Source of the DNA: an uncultured Bacillus sp.
GTDB taxonomy: Bacteria; Bacillota; Bacilli; Bacillales_B; DSM-18226
Direction: 5' to 3'
Length of the DNA: 21,371 nucleotides
Assembly (NCBI RefSeq): GCF_946478885.1
Contig: NZ_CAMLDX010000061.1
Location: 1-21,371 of the forward strand
Part shown: positions 7,986 to 14,190 of the stretch, piece after piece
Layout: each line of letters opens with the position of its first letter
Numbering within the stretch: position 1 is the stretch's first letter
The notes under the pieces: generated by a model
Database searches by the model: none
Told to the model about the DNA's origin: nothing
Seen by the model: only the letters and a program-made list of their open reading frames with translations
Program-made: the position numbers and the translations under genes

Positions 7986-8388
7986 TCCGTTTATCCGTTT
8001 TATAATGGTTGGGATAATCAATACCGCGATTGGGCTTACTATTATGCTGTTGTTTATCAATGTATTCAGACTTTCTTACTGGCTCTCTACATTTTCAGGT
8101 AATTGTATGGGTGCCGTTGTCAGTTATTTTTTGAATAGAACTTTTACCTTTCAGAGTAGTGTCAATCATCAAAAGGCCTTTTACCGGTTCGTACTCATCA
8201 TCTGCTGCTGTTATTTTCTTTCCTACACGGTCGGCTGTATGATTGCGGAAAGCGTCTTTGGACATTTTACTTCTACTCCATTCAATATAGAGAGTCTTGC
8301 GGTTATCATCGGTTCCGGGTTCTATACACTAAGTAATTATTTCGGTCAAAAATTATTTGTATTTAAGTATTCACCAGTAGAATCCTGA
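7933..8388 (+). CDS. GtrA-like membrane protein (putative polyprenyl-linked sugar flippase), 151 aa
   Basis: A four-segment membrane protein of the GtrA/GtcA family, proposed to flip polyprenyl-phosphate sugars outward so that a GT-C enzyme can use them. Conserved pattern: FIRFIMVGIINTAIGL in segment 1, then SYFLNRTFTFQ, the family's asparagine/arginine-rich loop, and a C-terminal FGQKLFVFK. It overlaps the 3' end of the GtrB-like gene by 53 nt. The ATG at 7933 lies only 2 nt from GGAGG (7926-7930), while TTG 7939 in the same frame is 8 nt away, so translation may start at the TTG (149 aa). Last gene of the cassette; a terminator follows. Confidence 0.9.
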   Translation: MKLNSITLILENYLKRTNPFIRFIMVGIINTAIGLTIMLLFINVFRLSYWLSTFSGNCMGAVVSYFLNRTFTFQSSVNHQKAFYRFVLIICCCYFLSYTVGCMIAESVFGHFTSTPFNIESLAVIIGSGFYTLSNYFGQKLFVFKYSPVES

Positions 8389-8418
8389 ATAATTAAAAAA
8401 TTGCAAAAGAAATAGTTG

Positions 8419-8444
8419 AGCAGGATACCCCCTGCCCTTTTTTT
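8419..8444 (+). terminator. Terminator of the glycosylation cassette
   Basis: GCAGG (8420-8424) pairs with CCTGC (8431-8435) around a short C-rich loop and is followed by seven T (8438-8444). It lies about 30 nt beyond the stop of the GtrA-like gene. Confidence 0.75.
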
Positions 8445-8508
8445 ATACAATAAATTCACATATTTTTCACACTTATTTCACAAAACCATTTCTTCCTATA
8501 TTTATAAT
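8444..8508 (+). promoter_or_regulatory. TTCACA repeat array (PhoP/ResD-like box) and -10 element
   Basis: TTCACA occurs perfectly at 8455, 8466 and 8477, an exact 11-bp pitch. A degenerate unit TATACA sits one step upstream at 8444. TATAAT is at 8503-8508, so the last unit covers the -35 position. In B. subtilis, PhoP boxes are TT(A/C/T)ACA-like direct repeats of this pitch, and ResD sites are TTTGTGAAT, whose complement also contains TTCACA. The array therefore predicts control of the small membrane protein at 8554 by an OmpR-family regulator. Which regulator is not resolved by sequence. Confidence 0.65.
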
Positions 8509-8553
8509 GTAAATAAGATATAGATTTCGTCACAGACAACAGGGGGATTGAAA

Positions 8554-8745
8554 ATGCAATTAGTTTTAATGATCATGCTAGCATTAGCCATGGTCGTATT
8601 ATTTTTCTGCGGCTTTTTCGTAGGGGTTATAAAAGAAAAATATGGGAAGAACTGGATCCATGCTGTCCCAATTACAATTGCCATCTTAATGTTTAATATT
8701 ATTTGGGCCTTGACTGAATTAGCAAAGACCGATCGCTGGCAGTAA
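8554..8745 (+). CDS. Small two-span membrane protein, 63 aa
   Basis: Hydrophobic segments lie at residues 3-26 (with FFCGFFVGV) and 38-54 (VPITIAILMFNIIWAL). They are joined by a short basic loop (KEKYGKNW) and followed by a charged tail ending in DRWQ. ATG 8554 is preceded by AGGGGG seven bases upstream; an in-frame TTG at 8548 is too close to that site. The gene stands alone between two terminators and has its own promoter with a TTCACA array, so it appears to be individually regulated. I do not recognise a family. The position of the charges suggests both ends on the same side of the membrane. Confidence 0.75.
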   Translation: MQLVLMIMLALAMVVLFFCGFFVGVIKEKYGKNWIHAVPITIAILMFNIIWALTELAKTDRWQ

Positions 8746-8755
8746 ATGGATACTT

Positions 8756-8792
8756 AGCAGCTCAGATTTCTGGGTTGCTTTTTCTTTTTTTA
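8756..8792 (+). terminator. Terminator of the 63-aa membrane protein gene
   Basis: AGCAGCTCAG (8756-8765) pairs with CTGGGTTGCT (8770-8779) with two wobbles and a 4-nt loop, then a long T-rich tract. Confidence 0.75.
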
Positions 8793-8806
8793 TTATCTTT
8801 TTTTAT

Positions 8807-8812
8807 TATAAT
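8807..8812 (+). promoter_or_regulatory. Probable -10 element of yozE
   Basis: A perfect TATAAT lies 87 nt upstream of the yozE start, directly after the previous terminator's T tract. The -35 position is T-rich without a good match, so the promoter call rests on the -10 alone. Confidence 0.4.
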
Positions 8813-8898
8813 GGAAGTATTATCTGGTGCCTTGAATGTCAGGTCAAAGAGGCAACGAAAAAATGATAGATCGGCAAAAGAAAGGAATGGATTACATT

Positions 8899-9123
8899 AT
8901 GGCAAAATCTTTTTATCATTTTCTGATGAAGTATCGCCATCCGGAACCAAAAGATGAAATAAGTGTCTTTGCAAATGAAGCGTACTTGGATCATGGATTT
9001 CCCAAAACCTCTTCAAATTATGAACAATTGAGCTCATACTTGGAGCTAAATGGATCCTATTTACCCAATATGAGAATATTTGATGATGTATGGGAGTTGT
9101 ATGTACTTCATGAAAAAGCATAA
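8899..9123 (+). CDS. yozE: YozE family (UPF0346) protein, 74 aa
   Basis: A small cytoplasmic helical protein of the YozE family, which has a SAM-like fold and no established function. Family landmarks are clear: SFYHFLMKYRHPEPKDEIS at the start, FANEAYLDHGFPKTS in the middle and SSYLELNGSY before the C-terminal helix. Length is typical. I start at ATG 8899 because known members begin directly with this SFYH block. Longer in-frame starts at 8836-8887 add a polar leader absent from the family. The AAAGGA ribosome site is somewhat far (12 nt). It is followed by the YodN-like gene and a nearby YozD, as in the B. subtilis yod region. Confidence 0.93.
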   Translation: MAKSFYHFLMKYRHPEPKDEISVFANEAYLDHGFPKTSSNYEQLSSYLELNGSYLPNMRIFDDVWELYVLHEKA

Positions 9124-9127
9124 AAGG

Positions 9128-9159
9128 GCAGAGGGGTTCTAATATTCTGCAGATTTTTT
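9128..9159 (+). terminator. Weak terminator after yozE
   Basis: GCAGA (9128-9132) pairs with TCTGC (9146-9150), followed by AGA and six T (9154-9159). The stem is only five pairs, so termination may be partial. Confidence 0.4.
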
Positions 9160-9266
9160 GGTGAATTTTCTTCCTTTGAAACAAAATGTGCTCATTCCAT
9201 ATTGATTCCTCGTGCATATAATATTTCAACAACATTTCATGGCTTCGTCACTGGGAGAGGGATGCG

Positions 9267-9944
9267 ATGGGAAGAAGAAAAAAACCAAAATACAATATTG
9301 GTGATACAGTTGTCATTACCATTTATGGAACAGTTGGTAAAGTAACAGATGTGAAATGGCTTGACGGCATTTATGTATATGAAGTTAATAAAAGCGATGG
9401 TTTATACAAAGAGTCCAGTTTACGGTTATTATCTGAATATGATGGTGAAATTGTTGAACAAGAACATATTGATATTGAATATAAATTTTTTATCGGAGAC
9501 CTAGTTCAAGTAAAAGGCAAAGGGTCAGATTTATATAAAATTGTCGGGTTTCGTACTGAGATTTGGCGTTATAAAGATGATGCATGGGAAGATGTGACGT
9601 ATGAATTATCACGAATTGGCGATGACGAGTGGCTTGAAGCAGGAGAAGAGGACCTAATTCTTTTGGCAGATTCGGAAAATGCGGAGGCATTCATGCAAAA
9701 GCTGGGGCTTCTATATTCCATAAGCAAAACACAGCCCTTGAAGAAACACATAGAAGAGACTGTCATGCCCGCGAAAAAAGAACCCCTCACTAACCCCGAT
9801 TTTGCCCAGCGTGAAAAGCAAATCAATCGATTATTAGATATATATAATGACTATCAAGCATTATACCAATGGTTTGGAGACGATGAGTATCTACAGGTAA
9901 CGAAAGCTGTGATCCGCGAGTTGAAGAAGCTGACAAAAGAATAG
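9267..9944 (+). CDS. yodN: YodN-like protein, 225 aa
   Basis: A soluble protein with two related SH3/KOW-like beta units. The first is at about residues 8-55 (YNIGDTVVITIYGTVGKVTDVKW) and the second at about 72-135 (FFIGDLVQVKGKGSDLYKIVGFRTE). Each opens with a hydrophobic-IGD-V turn. After a linker (140-180), a charged C-terminal helical region contains two W/Y-rich turns (YNDYQALYQWFGDDEYL). No enzyme motif is visible. The name rests on position between yozE and yozD and on similar length to B. subtilis YodN, so treat it as probable. The ribosome site GGGAGAGGG is 5 nt before the ATG. A TATAAT at 9217-9222 may be its -10. The convergent small gene begins 17 nt past its stop, with no terminator between. 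Confidence 0.85.
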   Translation: MGRRKKPKYNIGDTVVITIYGTVGKVTDVKWLDGIYVYEVNKSDGLYKESSLRLLSEYDGEIVEQEHIDIEYKFFIGDLVQVKGKGSDLYKIVGFRTEIWRYKDDAWEDVTYELSRIGDDEWLEAGEEDLILLADSENAEAFMQKLGLLYSISKTQPLKKHIEETVMPAKKEPLTNPDFAQREKQINRLLDIYNDYQALYQWFGDDEYLQVTKAVIRELKKLTKE

Positions 9945-9961
9945 CCTTATGATGTTAACTG

Positions 9962-10129
9962 TTAACGAAACCAGTCGGCTTCATGCAATATATAGAAAAG
10001 AAAGGGCAGCCCGCCAAAAATGATTAGTGCAAAATATATGTGCAGCAAAGTAGAGAATAGAGAAAGCGTGATACTTTCTTCTTTATTAACATCTTCTTTT
10101 ATTCCTTCAAGCATTTGGGTAAACTTCAC
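9962..10129 (-). CDS. Small membrane protein, 55 aa, GTG start
   Basis: A minus-strand gene between the YodN-like gene and yozD. GTG (10127-10129) is preceded by an AGGGGGG ribosome site six bases away, which is strong support. Residues 1-20 are polar (FTQMLEGIKEDVNKEES). One or two hydrophobic stretches follow (SLFSTLLHIYFALIIFGGLPFLFYIL, residues about 23-48), and the end is aromatic and charged (HEADWFR). It is a tail-anchored or single-span membrane peptide with its N-terminus probably in the cytoplasm. I do not recognise a family. It converges on the YodN-like gene with only 17 nt between stops, so the two transcripts may overlap. Confidence 0.75.
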   Translation of the reverse strand: MKFTQMLEGIKEDVNKEESITLSLFSTLLHIYFALIIFGGLPFLFYILHEADWFR

Positions 10130-10281
10130 TATATTCCCCCCCTTTTTGTTGTCTGTTACCATATGTATGCTTGTCCTGCCGAAAAATGCTCTTGTTTTTC
10201 ATAACTGGTTGATGATTCATTTGGTCTATATCATGCAAAAAGTGCATACATTTTTTATAGATGAGGAAGGGAGGCGACAAA

Positions 10282-10458
10282 GTGAAAGAAATTGAGGTCA
10301 TTATCGATACGGATGAAATTGCAGAGTTTTTCTTTCGCGAACTATTAAAAAGGGGCTATGTACCGGCTGAAGGAGAACTGGATGACCTCGCCGACATCAC
10401 TTTCGATTATTTATTAGAAAAAAGTATAATAGATGAAGAAATAAATGAGGAGTCTTAA
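10282..10458 (+). CDS. yozD: YozD family protein, 58 aa, GTG start
   Basis: A short acidic cytoplasmic protein of the YozD family, function unknown. It reads KEIEVIIDTDEIAEFFFREL and then LKRGYVPAEGELDDLADITFDYLLEK, a strand followed by two helices. Its 58-residue length matches the family. The GTG at 10282 follows GGAGG (10270-10274) by seven bases. An ATG-started extension at 10261 would place the ribosome site inside the gene. An ATGCA/TGCAT dyad at 10234-10248 lies upstream. A strong terminator follows 15 nt after the stop, so it forms its own transcript or ends one. Confidence 0.92.
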   Translation: MKEIEVIIDTDEIAEFFFRELLKRGYVPAEGELDDLADITFDYLLEKSIIDEEINEES

Positions 10459-10473
10459 TAGATTTATATATTG

Positions 10474-10503
10474 AAAAATGACGATCATGCTTCGTCATTT
10501 TTT
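10474..10503 (+). terminator. Strong terminator after yozD
   Basis: AAAAATGACGA (10474-10484) pairs perfectly with TCGTCATTTTT (10492-10502) around a 7-nt loop. The A/T symmetry means it could also act on the minus strand. Confidence 0.85.
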
Positions 10504-10534
10504 AATTGATTTTTATAAAATTTATGAAACCGCA

Positions 10535-10564
10535 GCGGGAATTTTTGCGTAGTATAGAGAAGAT
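10535..10564 (+). promoter_or_regulatory. Possible sigma-H promoter of the peptide-kinase-spo0M unit
   Basis: GCGGGAATT (10535-10543) differs by one base from the sigma-H -35 consensus RnAGGAwww. After 12 nt, AGAGAAGAT (10556-10564) differs by one base from RnnGAATww. The position, 22 nt before the first start codon, is suitable. B. subtilis spo0M is known to be sigma-H controlled, which makes this reading attractive, but two mismatches leave it tentative. Confidence 0.35.
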
Positions 10565-10585
10565 AATGTAAAGGAGGAGTAGCAC

Positions 10586-10768
10586 ATGTTCAAAAAAATT
10601 ATTAAATCCCTATTGAATCAATCTTCACAGCAGAAGCATCACTATGGCAGTTCAAGTGATGCCTATAAACATCATAATCATTATCATCAATCGCATATGG
10701 GACACGGGTATTATAAGAAAAAGCGGAGAAGCAGTTTCTTTAGCGGAAGCAGTTTTTTTAGCAGCTAA
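10586..10768 (+). CDS. His/Tyr/Ser-rich small protein, 60 aa
   Basis: The ATG follows a near-perfect AAAGGAGGAG ribosome site. The protein starts with a short amphipathic basic segment (FKKIIKSLLNQ). Then comes a histidine/tyrosine/serine-rich centre (KHHYGSSSDAYKHHNHYHQ), a basic patch (YYKKKRRSS) and a phenylalanine/serine tail (FFSGSSFFSS). Such composition is typical of spore coat or metal-binding low-complexity proteins. I do not recognise a family. It is the first gene of an apparent operon with a protein kinase (39 nt later) and spo0M. The serine-rich ends make it a candidate kinase substrate, which is speculation. Confidence 0.75.
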   Translation: MFKKIIKSLLNQSSQQKHHYGSSSDAYKHHNHYHQSHMGHGYYKKKRRSSFFSGSSFFSS

Positions 10769-10807
10769 TGTACGACAAACTAAAGAGAATTTAAAGGAAG
10801 TTTCGGT

Positions 10808-11602
10808 ATGATCAAAGGTGCGGTTGCGATGGCAGCGAATCTGCTTGAAAGACCCTTAAAGATTGGAAGAGTGATCAATAATAGATATGAAATAATCGAT
10901 GTTTTAGGACGGGGCAGTTATGGAACCAGTTATCATGTATTTGACCGGTATATGCAAACTACTATTGTGTTAAAAGTATTAAGAATTCATAAAAGATTGC
11001 TTAAGTCGGGCAAGAAGGCTTTTGAAGAAGAACAAAAGCTACTGCAATCAATGAGCCATCCGTATTTTCCCACTTTTTTTGAACATGGTGAGTTTGATGG
11101 GATTCCCTATTACACCATGGAGCATGTTTCCGGAAAAACCTTTGAACAGCTGATTTTCCAGGATGGAAAGACCTATTCTGAGAAAGAAACCTTTCAAATT
11201 GGGCTTGAATTGCTGCAAATTATTGATTGGCTGCATCAGCATGGAATTGTTCACCGCGATATTCGGATTCCAAATGTTATGCTGGAGCATGATCAATTAA
11301 GATTAATTGACTTTGGACTTGCTTGTAGGCTGAAATGTGGGGCTGTACCGCAGTTAAATCGTGATCATATCAGAAAGATGGCGGCTCCCGTAAGTGATTT
11401 CTACGCTTTAGGTCATTTTTTATTATTTTTATTGTATTCAACCTTTGAACCGAATGATAATAGTCCGGAAATGAGCTGGGAAGAAGAACTGCAGATCTCT
11501 GGTAAGGCGCGTTTGATTATTCGAAAGTTATTGGTGATTGACGAAGCCTATCATTCATGTAGTGAAATTGAGCAGGATTTTCTCAGTATATTCACAAATT
11601 AA
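10808..11602 (+). CDS. Hanks-type serine/threonine protein kinase, 264 aa
   Basis: A soluble eukaryotic-like protein kinase consisting of little beyond the kinase fold, with no membrane or PASTA domain. Visible motifs are the glycine loop GRGSYGTSY (34-42), the ATP lysine in VLK (Lys56), catalytic HRD (149-151) followed by IRIPN (Asn156), and DFG (168-170). The lysine normally two residues after HRD's Asp is Arg153, an unusual substitution. The activation segment is short and lacks a clear APE, so phosphate-independent activity is possible. It resembles small Bacillus kinases such as YbdM/PrkD and YrzF. ATG 10808 has AAAGGAAG 7 nt upstream; ATG 10829 (M8) also has AAAGGTG 8 nt upstream and is a real alternative. 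spo0M starts 13 nt after the stop. Confidence 0.9.
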   Translation: MIKGAVAMAANLLERPLKIGRVINNRYEIIDVLGRGSYGTSYHVFDRYMQTTIVLKVLRIHKRLLKSGKKAFEEEQKLLQSMSHPYFPTFFEHGEFDGIPYYTMEHVSGKTFEQLIFQDGKTYSEKETFQIGLELLQIIDWLHQHGIVHRDIRIPNVMLEHDQLRLIDFGLACRLKCGAVPQLNRDHIRKMAAPVSDFYALGHFLLFLLYSTFEPNDNSPEMSWEEELQISGKARLIIRKLLVIDEAYHSCSEIEQDFLSIFTN

Positions 11603-11615
11603 GGAGGAAAATGAC

Positions 11616-12386
11616 ATGTCTCTTTTTAATAAAATACTGGCAAGTGTTGGGATTGGTTCAGCAACTGTTGATACAAAGCTGGATCGAGATCAGGTAGTTC
11701 CGGGAGAAGAAATCAAAGGTGTCGTAGAAATTCGCGGTGGGAATACCGAACAAAGAATTGATGATATCTATTTGACGGTTAACACGCAATATATTAAAGA
11801 GTCAGATGACCATAAAATGAATGTAACGGCAGTCATTGAGAGGGTTCGGTTAGCCGCTGCCTTTACCGTAGCGGAAAATGAAAGAAGAGAGATTCCATTT
11901 TCATTTGTTCTTCCTATTGATACACCGGTATCCATGGGAAAGACGAGAGTCTGGGTGGCGACTGGCCTAGATATCAAAAATGCTGTTGATCCATCAGATA
12001 AAGATTTTCTTCAGGTGCGTCCTAGTAAACTATTAGAAGGTGTCCTTGAAGCAGTGGCATCTTTAGGCTTCAGAATTCGTGAGGTCGAATGCGAACAAGC
12101 CTCGTATCGATTGCGTCAGCGGCTGCCCTTTATACAGGAATTTGAATTTGTTCCAACCTCCGGGGCTTTTAGAGGCAGATTGGATGAACTCGAATTGGTA
12201 TTTCTTCCAACATCAGCTGCAACAGCAGATCTGCACATCCAAATTGATCGGAAGGCACGTGGATTAGGGGGATTTTTATCTGAGGCAATGGAAATGGATG
12301 AAACAAATGTTCGTATATCTGTCTCTTTGCCGGAAATTTCTGTTCTGCCGCAAAAATTACAGTCACTCATTCAACAATACTCTTAA
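11616..12386 (+). CDS. spo0M: Sporulation-control protein Spo0M, 256 aa
   Basis: Spo0M, an arrestin-fold cytoplasmic protein that affects sporulation and cell division in B. subtilis. Family sequence is unmistakable: LASVGIGSATVDTKL at the start, GEEIKGVVEIRGGNTEQ, IKESDDHK, then TRVWVATGLDIKNAVDPSDKD and SLGFRIREVECE. The length agrees with the family. ATG 11616 follows AAGGAGG with 8 nt spacing; a longer in-frame start at 11538 lies inside the kinase gene and is not credible. It is downstream of a kinase gene with no terminator between them, so it is probably co-transcribed with it. As I recall, B. subtilis spo0M is elsewhere on the chromosome and has its own sigma-H promoter. A perfect terminator closes the unit. 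Confidence 0.96.
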   Translation: MSLFNKILASVGIGSATVDTKLDRDQVVPGEEIKGVVEIRGGNTEQRIDDIYLTVNTQYIKESDDHKMNVTAVIERVRLAAAFTVAENERREIPFSFVLPIDTPVSMGKTRVWVATGLDIKNAVDPSDKDFLQVRPSKLLEGVLEAVASLGFRIREVECEQASYRLRQRLPFIQEFEFVPTSGAFRGRLDELELVFLPTSAATADLHIQIDRKARGLGGFLSEAMEMDETNVRISVSLPEISVLPQKLQSLIQQYS

Positions 12387-12415
12387 TCAAGAGAACTATC
12401 AATAAAAGAAACCGT

Positions 12416-12445
12416 AAAAAAAGATGGTACAGCCATCTTTTTTTT
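12416..12445 (+). terminator. Terminator of the kinase-spo0M unit
   Basis: Seven A then GATGG (to 12427) pair with CCATC followed by eight T (12433-12445); 5-nt loop, perfect pairing. Confidence 0.9.
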
Positions 12446-12535
12446 GTCGTATAAAGTAGAAAATAGAAAATTATTTTTTAAATATCATAAATCGACAAAA
12501 GTAGATGAAATTCTTTGAAGGTTTCGACAATTGGT

Positions 12536-12564
12536 TTGTCTAATATTTTTTATATCAATATTAT
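12536..12564 (+). promoter_or_regulatory. Predicted sigma-A promoter of yodL with an embedded dyad
   Basis: TTGTCT (12536-12541), a 17-nt spacer and TATTAT (12559-12564) lie 31 nt before the yodL start. A 7-bp perfect inverted repeat, TAATATT (12541-12547) and AATATTA (12557-12563), spans spacer and -10 and could be a repressor site. Confidence 0.5.
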
Positions 12565-12595
12565 TTGTTTACTAGGAAAAATGAGGAGGATGATT

Positions 12596-12904
12596 ATGTT
12601 AAAAGAATTAATCTGGGTGAAAAAACGAGATTATGATGTAACTGTTTTTCAAACTCCATCATACAGACAAAAAAAGGGTTATCAGCAGGTTTACCGCTTG
12701 CAGGTAGAGGGAGTCTCTCATAATGATTGCTTAAACGAGGTATTTGCCATCTTTAATGTATTGGACCGGATGCCAAAGGACTTTCAAGGGCGGTTTATTG
12801 GTACAGGCGACATTCTCTTTATTGATGATGGGAGAAGGGGGCAATTTTACTATCAATTAAAATCAGGAGGATGGGAGAAAATCAACCAGACAAAGGTTTG
12901 TTAA
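12596..12904 (+). CDS. yodL: YodL, MreB-linked cell-shape factor, 102 aa
   Basis: A soluble YodL-family protein. The family pattern is visible: KRDYDVTVFQTPSYRQKKGY, then VYRLQVEG, FNVLDRMPKDFQGRFIGTGD, and finally a conserved IDDGRRGQFYYQLKSGGWEKI. In B. subtilis, YodL overproduction alters cell width through MreB; here that role is by family only. ATG 12596 is chosen because GGAGG (12585-12589) is 6 nt upstream; the longer frame from 12515 begins inside the promoter region. It lies next to deoD, as in B. subtilis. A large hairpin follows the stop and is shared with the convergent small gene. Confidence 0.92.
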   Translation: MLKELIWVKKRDYDVTVFQTPSYRQKKGYQQVYRLQVEGVSHNDCLNEVFAIFNVLDRMPKDFQGRFIGTGDILFIDDGRRGQFYYQLKSGGWEKINQTKVC

Positions 12905-12910
12905 TTAAAG

Positions 12911-12953
12911 TACAGGCTGACCTGAATCTTTAGTAATAAAGGGTCAGCCTGTA
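12911..12953. terminator. Bidirectional hairpin between yodL and the 48-aa gene
   Basis: A perfect 12-bp inverted repeat, TACAGGCTGACC (12911-12922) and GGTCAGCCTGTA (12942-12953). The loop contains a smaller CTTT/AAAG stem. It separates two convergent stops (12904 and 12959). The T-rich side is on the minus strand, so it should end the minus transcript best. Confidence 0.7.
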
Positions 12954-12958
12954 TGCAC

Positions 12959-13105
12959 TTATCGATGTTGGCCTGGACCGTTTTTTCTTCCTCCAGCTGC
13001 CGTAAATTCTTTTCCATGTGCTTCTTGTTCTGCGAGGATCGCCTCTGCCGGAATATGATTATTTTTTTTGGGTGAATTGATGCGGTTACGGTGTTTTTTC
13101 CCCAT
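12959..13105 (-). CDS. Small basic protein, 48 aa, possibly spore-associated
   Basis: A minus-strand gene with a textbook ribosome site: TAGGAGG is 5 nt before ATG 13103-13105. The protein is basic and polar, beginning GKKHRNRINSPKKNNHIP, followed by a short helical stretch (AEAILAEQEAHGKEF) and a glycine-rich basic tail (AAGGRKNGPGQHR). It has no hydrophobic segment. Size and composition resemble minor small acid-soluble spore proteins and related Bacillus spore peptides, but I cannot match it to a named one. It is divergent from deoD (139 nt between starts) and convergent with yodL, sharing its hairpin terminator. Confidence 0.75.
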   Translation of the reverse strand: MGKKHRNRINSPKKNNHIPAEAILAEQEAHGKEFTAAGGRKNGPGQHR

Positions 13106-13207
13106 CTTTACCTCCTATATAATGTCATACGTTAAAATGTGTAACGCTATATATGATAGCTTTCCCTTTCTTATTTGTTTCATGAGATGAAAGTGTTTGG
13201 AGAATTA

Positions 13208-13216
13208 TGGTATAGT
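13208..13216 (+). promoter_or_regulatory. Extended -10 promoter of deoD
   Basis: TGGTATAGT at 13208-13216 fits an extended -10 (TGnTATAAT) with one mismatch, 28 nt before the deoD start. The -35 position (TGAAAG) is poor, as is common with extended -10 promoters. Confidence 0.5.
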
Positions 13217-13244
13217 GAATAAAAGAAAAATTGGAGGTCTTTAA

Positions 13245-13946
13245 ATGAGTATACATATCGGAGCAAATGAAAATCAGATTGCTGACACAGTACTGCTTCC
13301 TGGAGATCCGCTGCGGGCAAAGTATATTGTAGAGACATTTCTTGAGGGTGCGGAATGTTATAATGAAGTCCGCAATATGTTTGGCTATACGGGTACATAT
13401 AAAGGAAAGAGAGTATCTGTGCAGGGAACCGGCATGGGTGTTCCATCTATTTCCATCTATATTACTGAATTAATGCAAAGCTATAATGTGGAAAAATTAA
13501 TTCGTGTTGGTACGTGTGGGGCGATTCAGGAAGATGTAAACGTACGAGATGTCATATTGGCGATGAGCGCCTCAACTGATTCGCAAATGAACCGGATTAC
13601 GTTTGGTGGTGTCGACTATGCCCCGACAGCTCACTTTGAATTACTGAAGACAGCCTATGAAGCTGGATTAGCGAAAGGCTTGAATGTAAAGGTAGGAAGC
13701 GTATTGACTGCCGATCTCTTTTATAATGATCATGCCGAATTGGAAAAATGGGCAAATTATCAAATTCTGGCTATTGAAATGGAAACAGCTGCCCTATATA
13801 CGTTGGCTGCCAAATTTAAGCGAAAGGCTTTATCAATATTAACCGTTAGTGATCATATCATGACTGGTGAAATTACTTCGGCCCAGGAAAGACAAACAAC
13901 ATTTAATGAAATGATTGAGGTGGCACTTGAGACAGCTATCAATTAA
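13245..13946 (+). CDS. deoD: Purine nucleoside phosphorylase, DeoD type, 233 aa
   Basis: Hexameric cytoplasmic phosphorylase that splits purine (deoxy)nucleosides with phosphate, in nucleoside salvage. Landmarks of the bacterial DeoD family: phosphate-binding [11 protein letters not shown] near residues 18-28, the [10 protein letters not shown] loop, [20 protein letters not shown], and the nucleoside-binding [10 protein letters not shown]. The base-contacting SDHIMTGE follows (the Asp of SDH protonates the purine). Length is standard. The start has TGGAGG 8 nt upstream. No terminator is evident after it. Its neighbours yodL and the YodJ-type gene are the same as in B. subtilis, but an inserted region separates it from the latter here. 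Confidence 0.97.
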   Translation: MSIHIGANENQIADTVLLPGDPLRAKYIVETFLEGAECYNEVRNMFGYTGTYKGKRVSVQGTGMGVPSISIYITELMQSYNVEKLIRVGTCGAIQEDVNVRDVILAMSASTDSQMNRITFGGVDYAPTAHFELLKTAYEAGLAKGLNVKVGSVLTADLFYNDHAELEKWANYQILAIEMETAALYTLAAKFKRKALSILTVSDHIMTGEITSAQERQTTFNEMIEVALETAIN

Positions 13947-14190
13947 CCGCGATATAACAAGGTTTTTGATTTCTTTTAAGTAAGCGAAAACAAGCAAGTG
14001 CCCATATTGGATGTTTGGGGTACATATAATTTAGTGTGATGAATAATTGGCTAGAAAGGCGGAATGCTAAGACGGTATTATGGGTTCCCAGTTTTCTTGA
14101 GTAACCATAATCAAAGAAGTGGAATTTTGTTTACTGATAAAAACACTTCCTGCCGCTATAAAACAAGTCATTTATAATGGAGTTGTAGAA

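Noticed and set aside
10020..10295. 91-codon plus-strand frame
   Set aside because: It is opposite the 55-aa minus gene and overlaps the yozD start; the minus gene and yozD have better ribosome sites.
13947..14190. Riboswitch or structured leader after deoD
   Set aside because: An imperfect ATTATGGGTT/AACCATAAT stem near 14077-14113 is present, but no known riboswitch core was recognised and no T tract follows.
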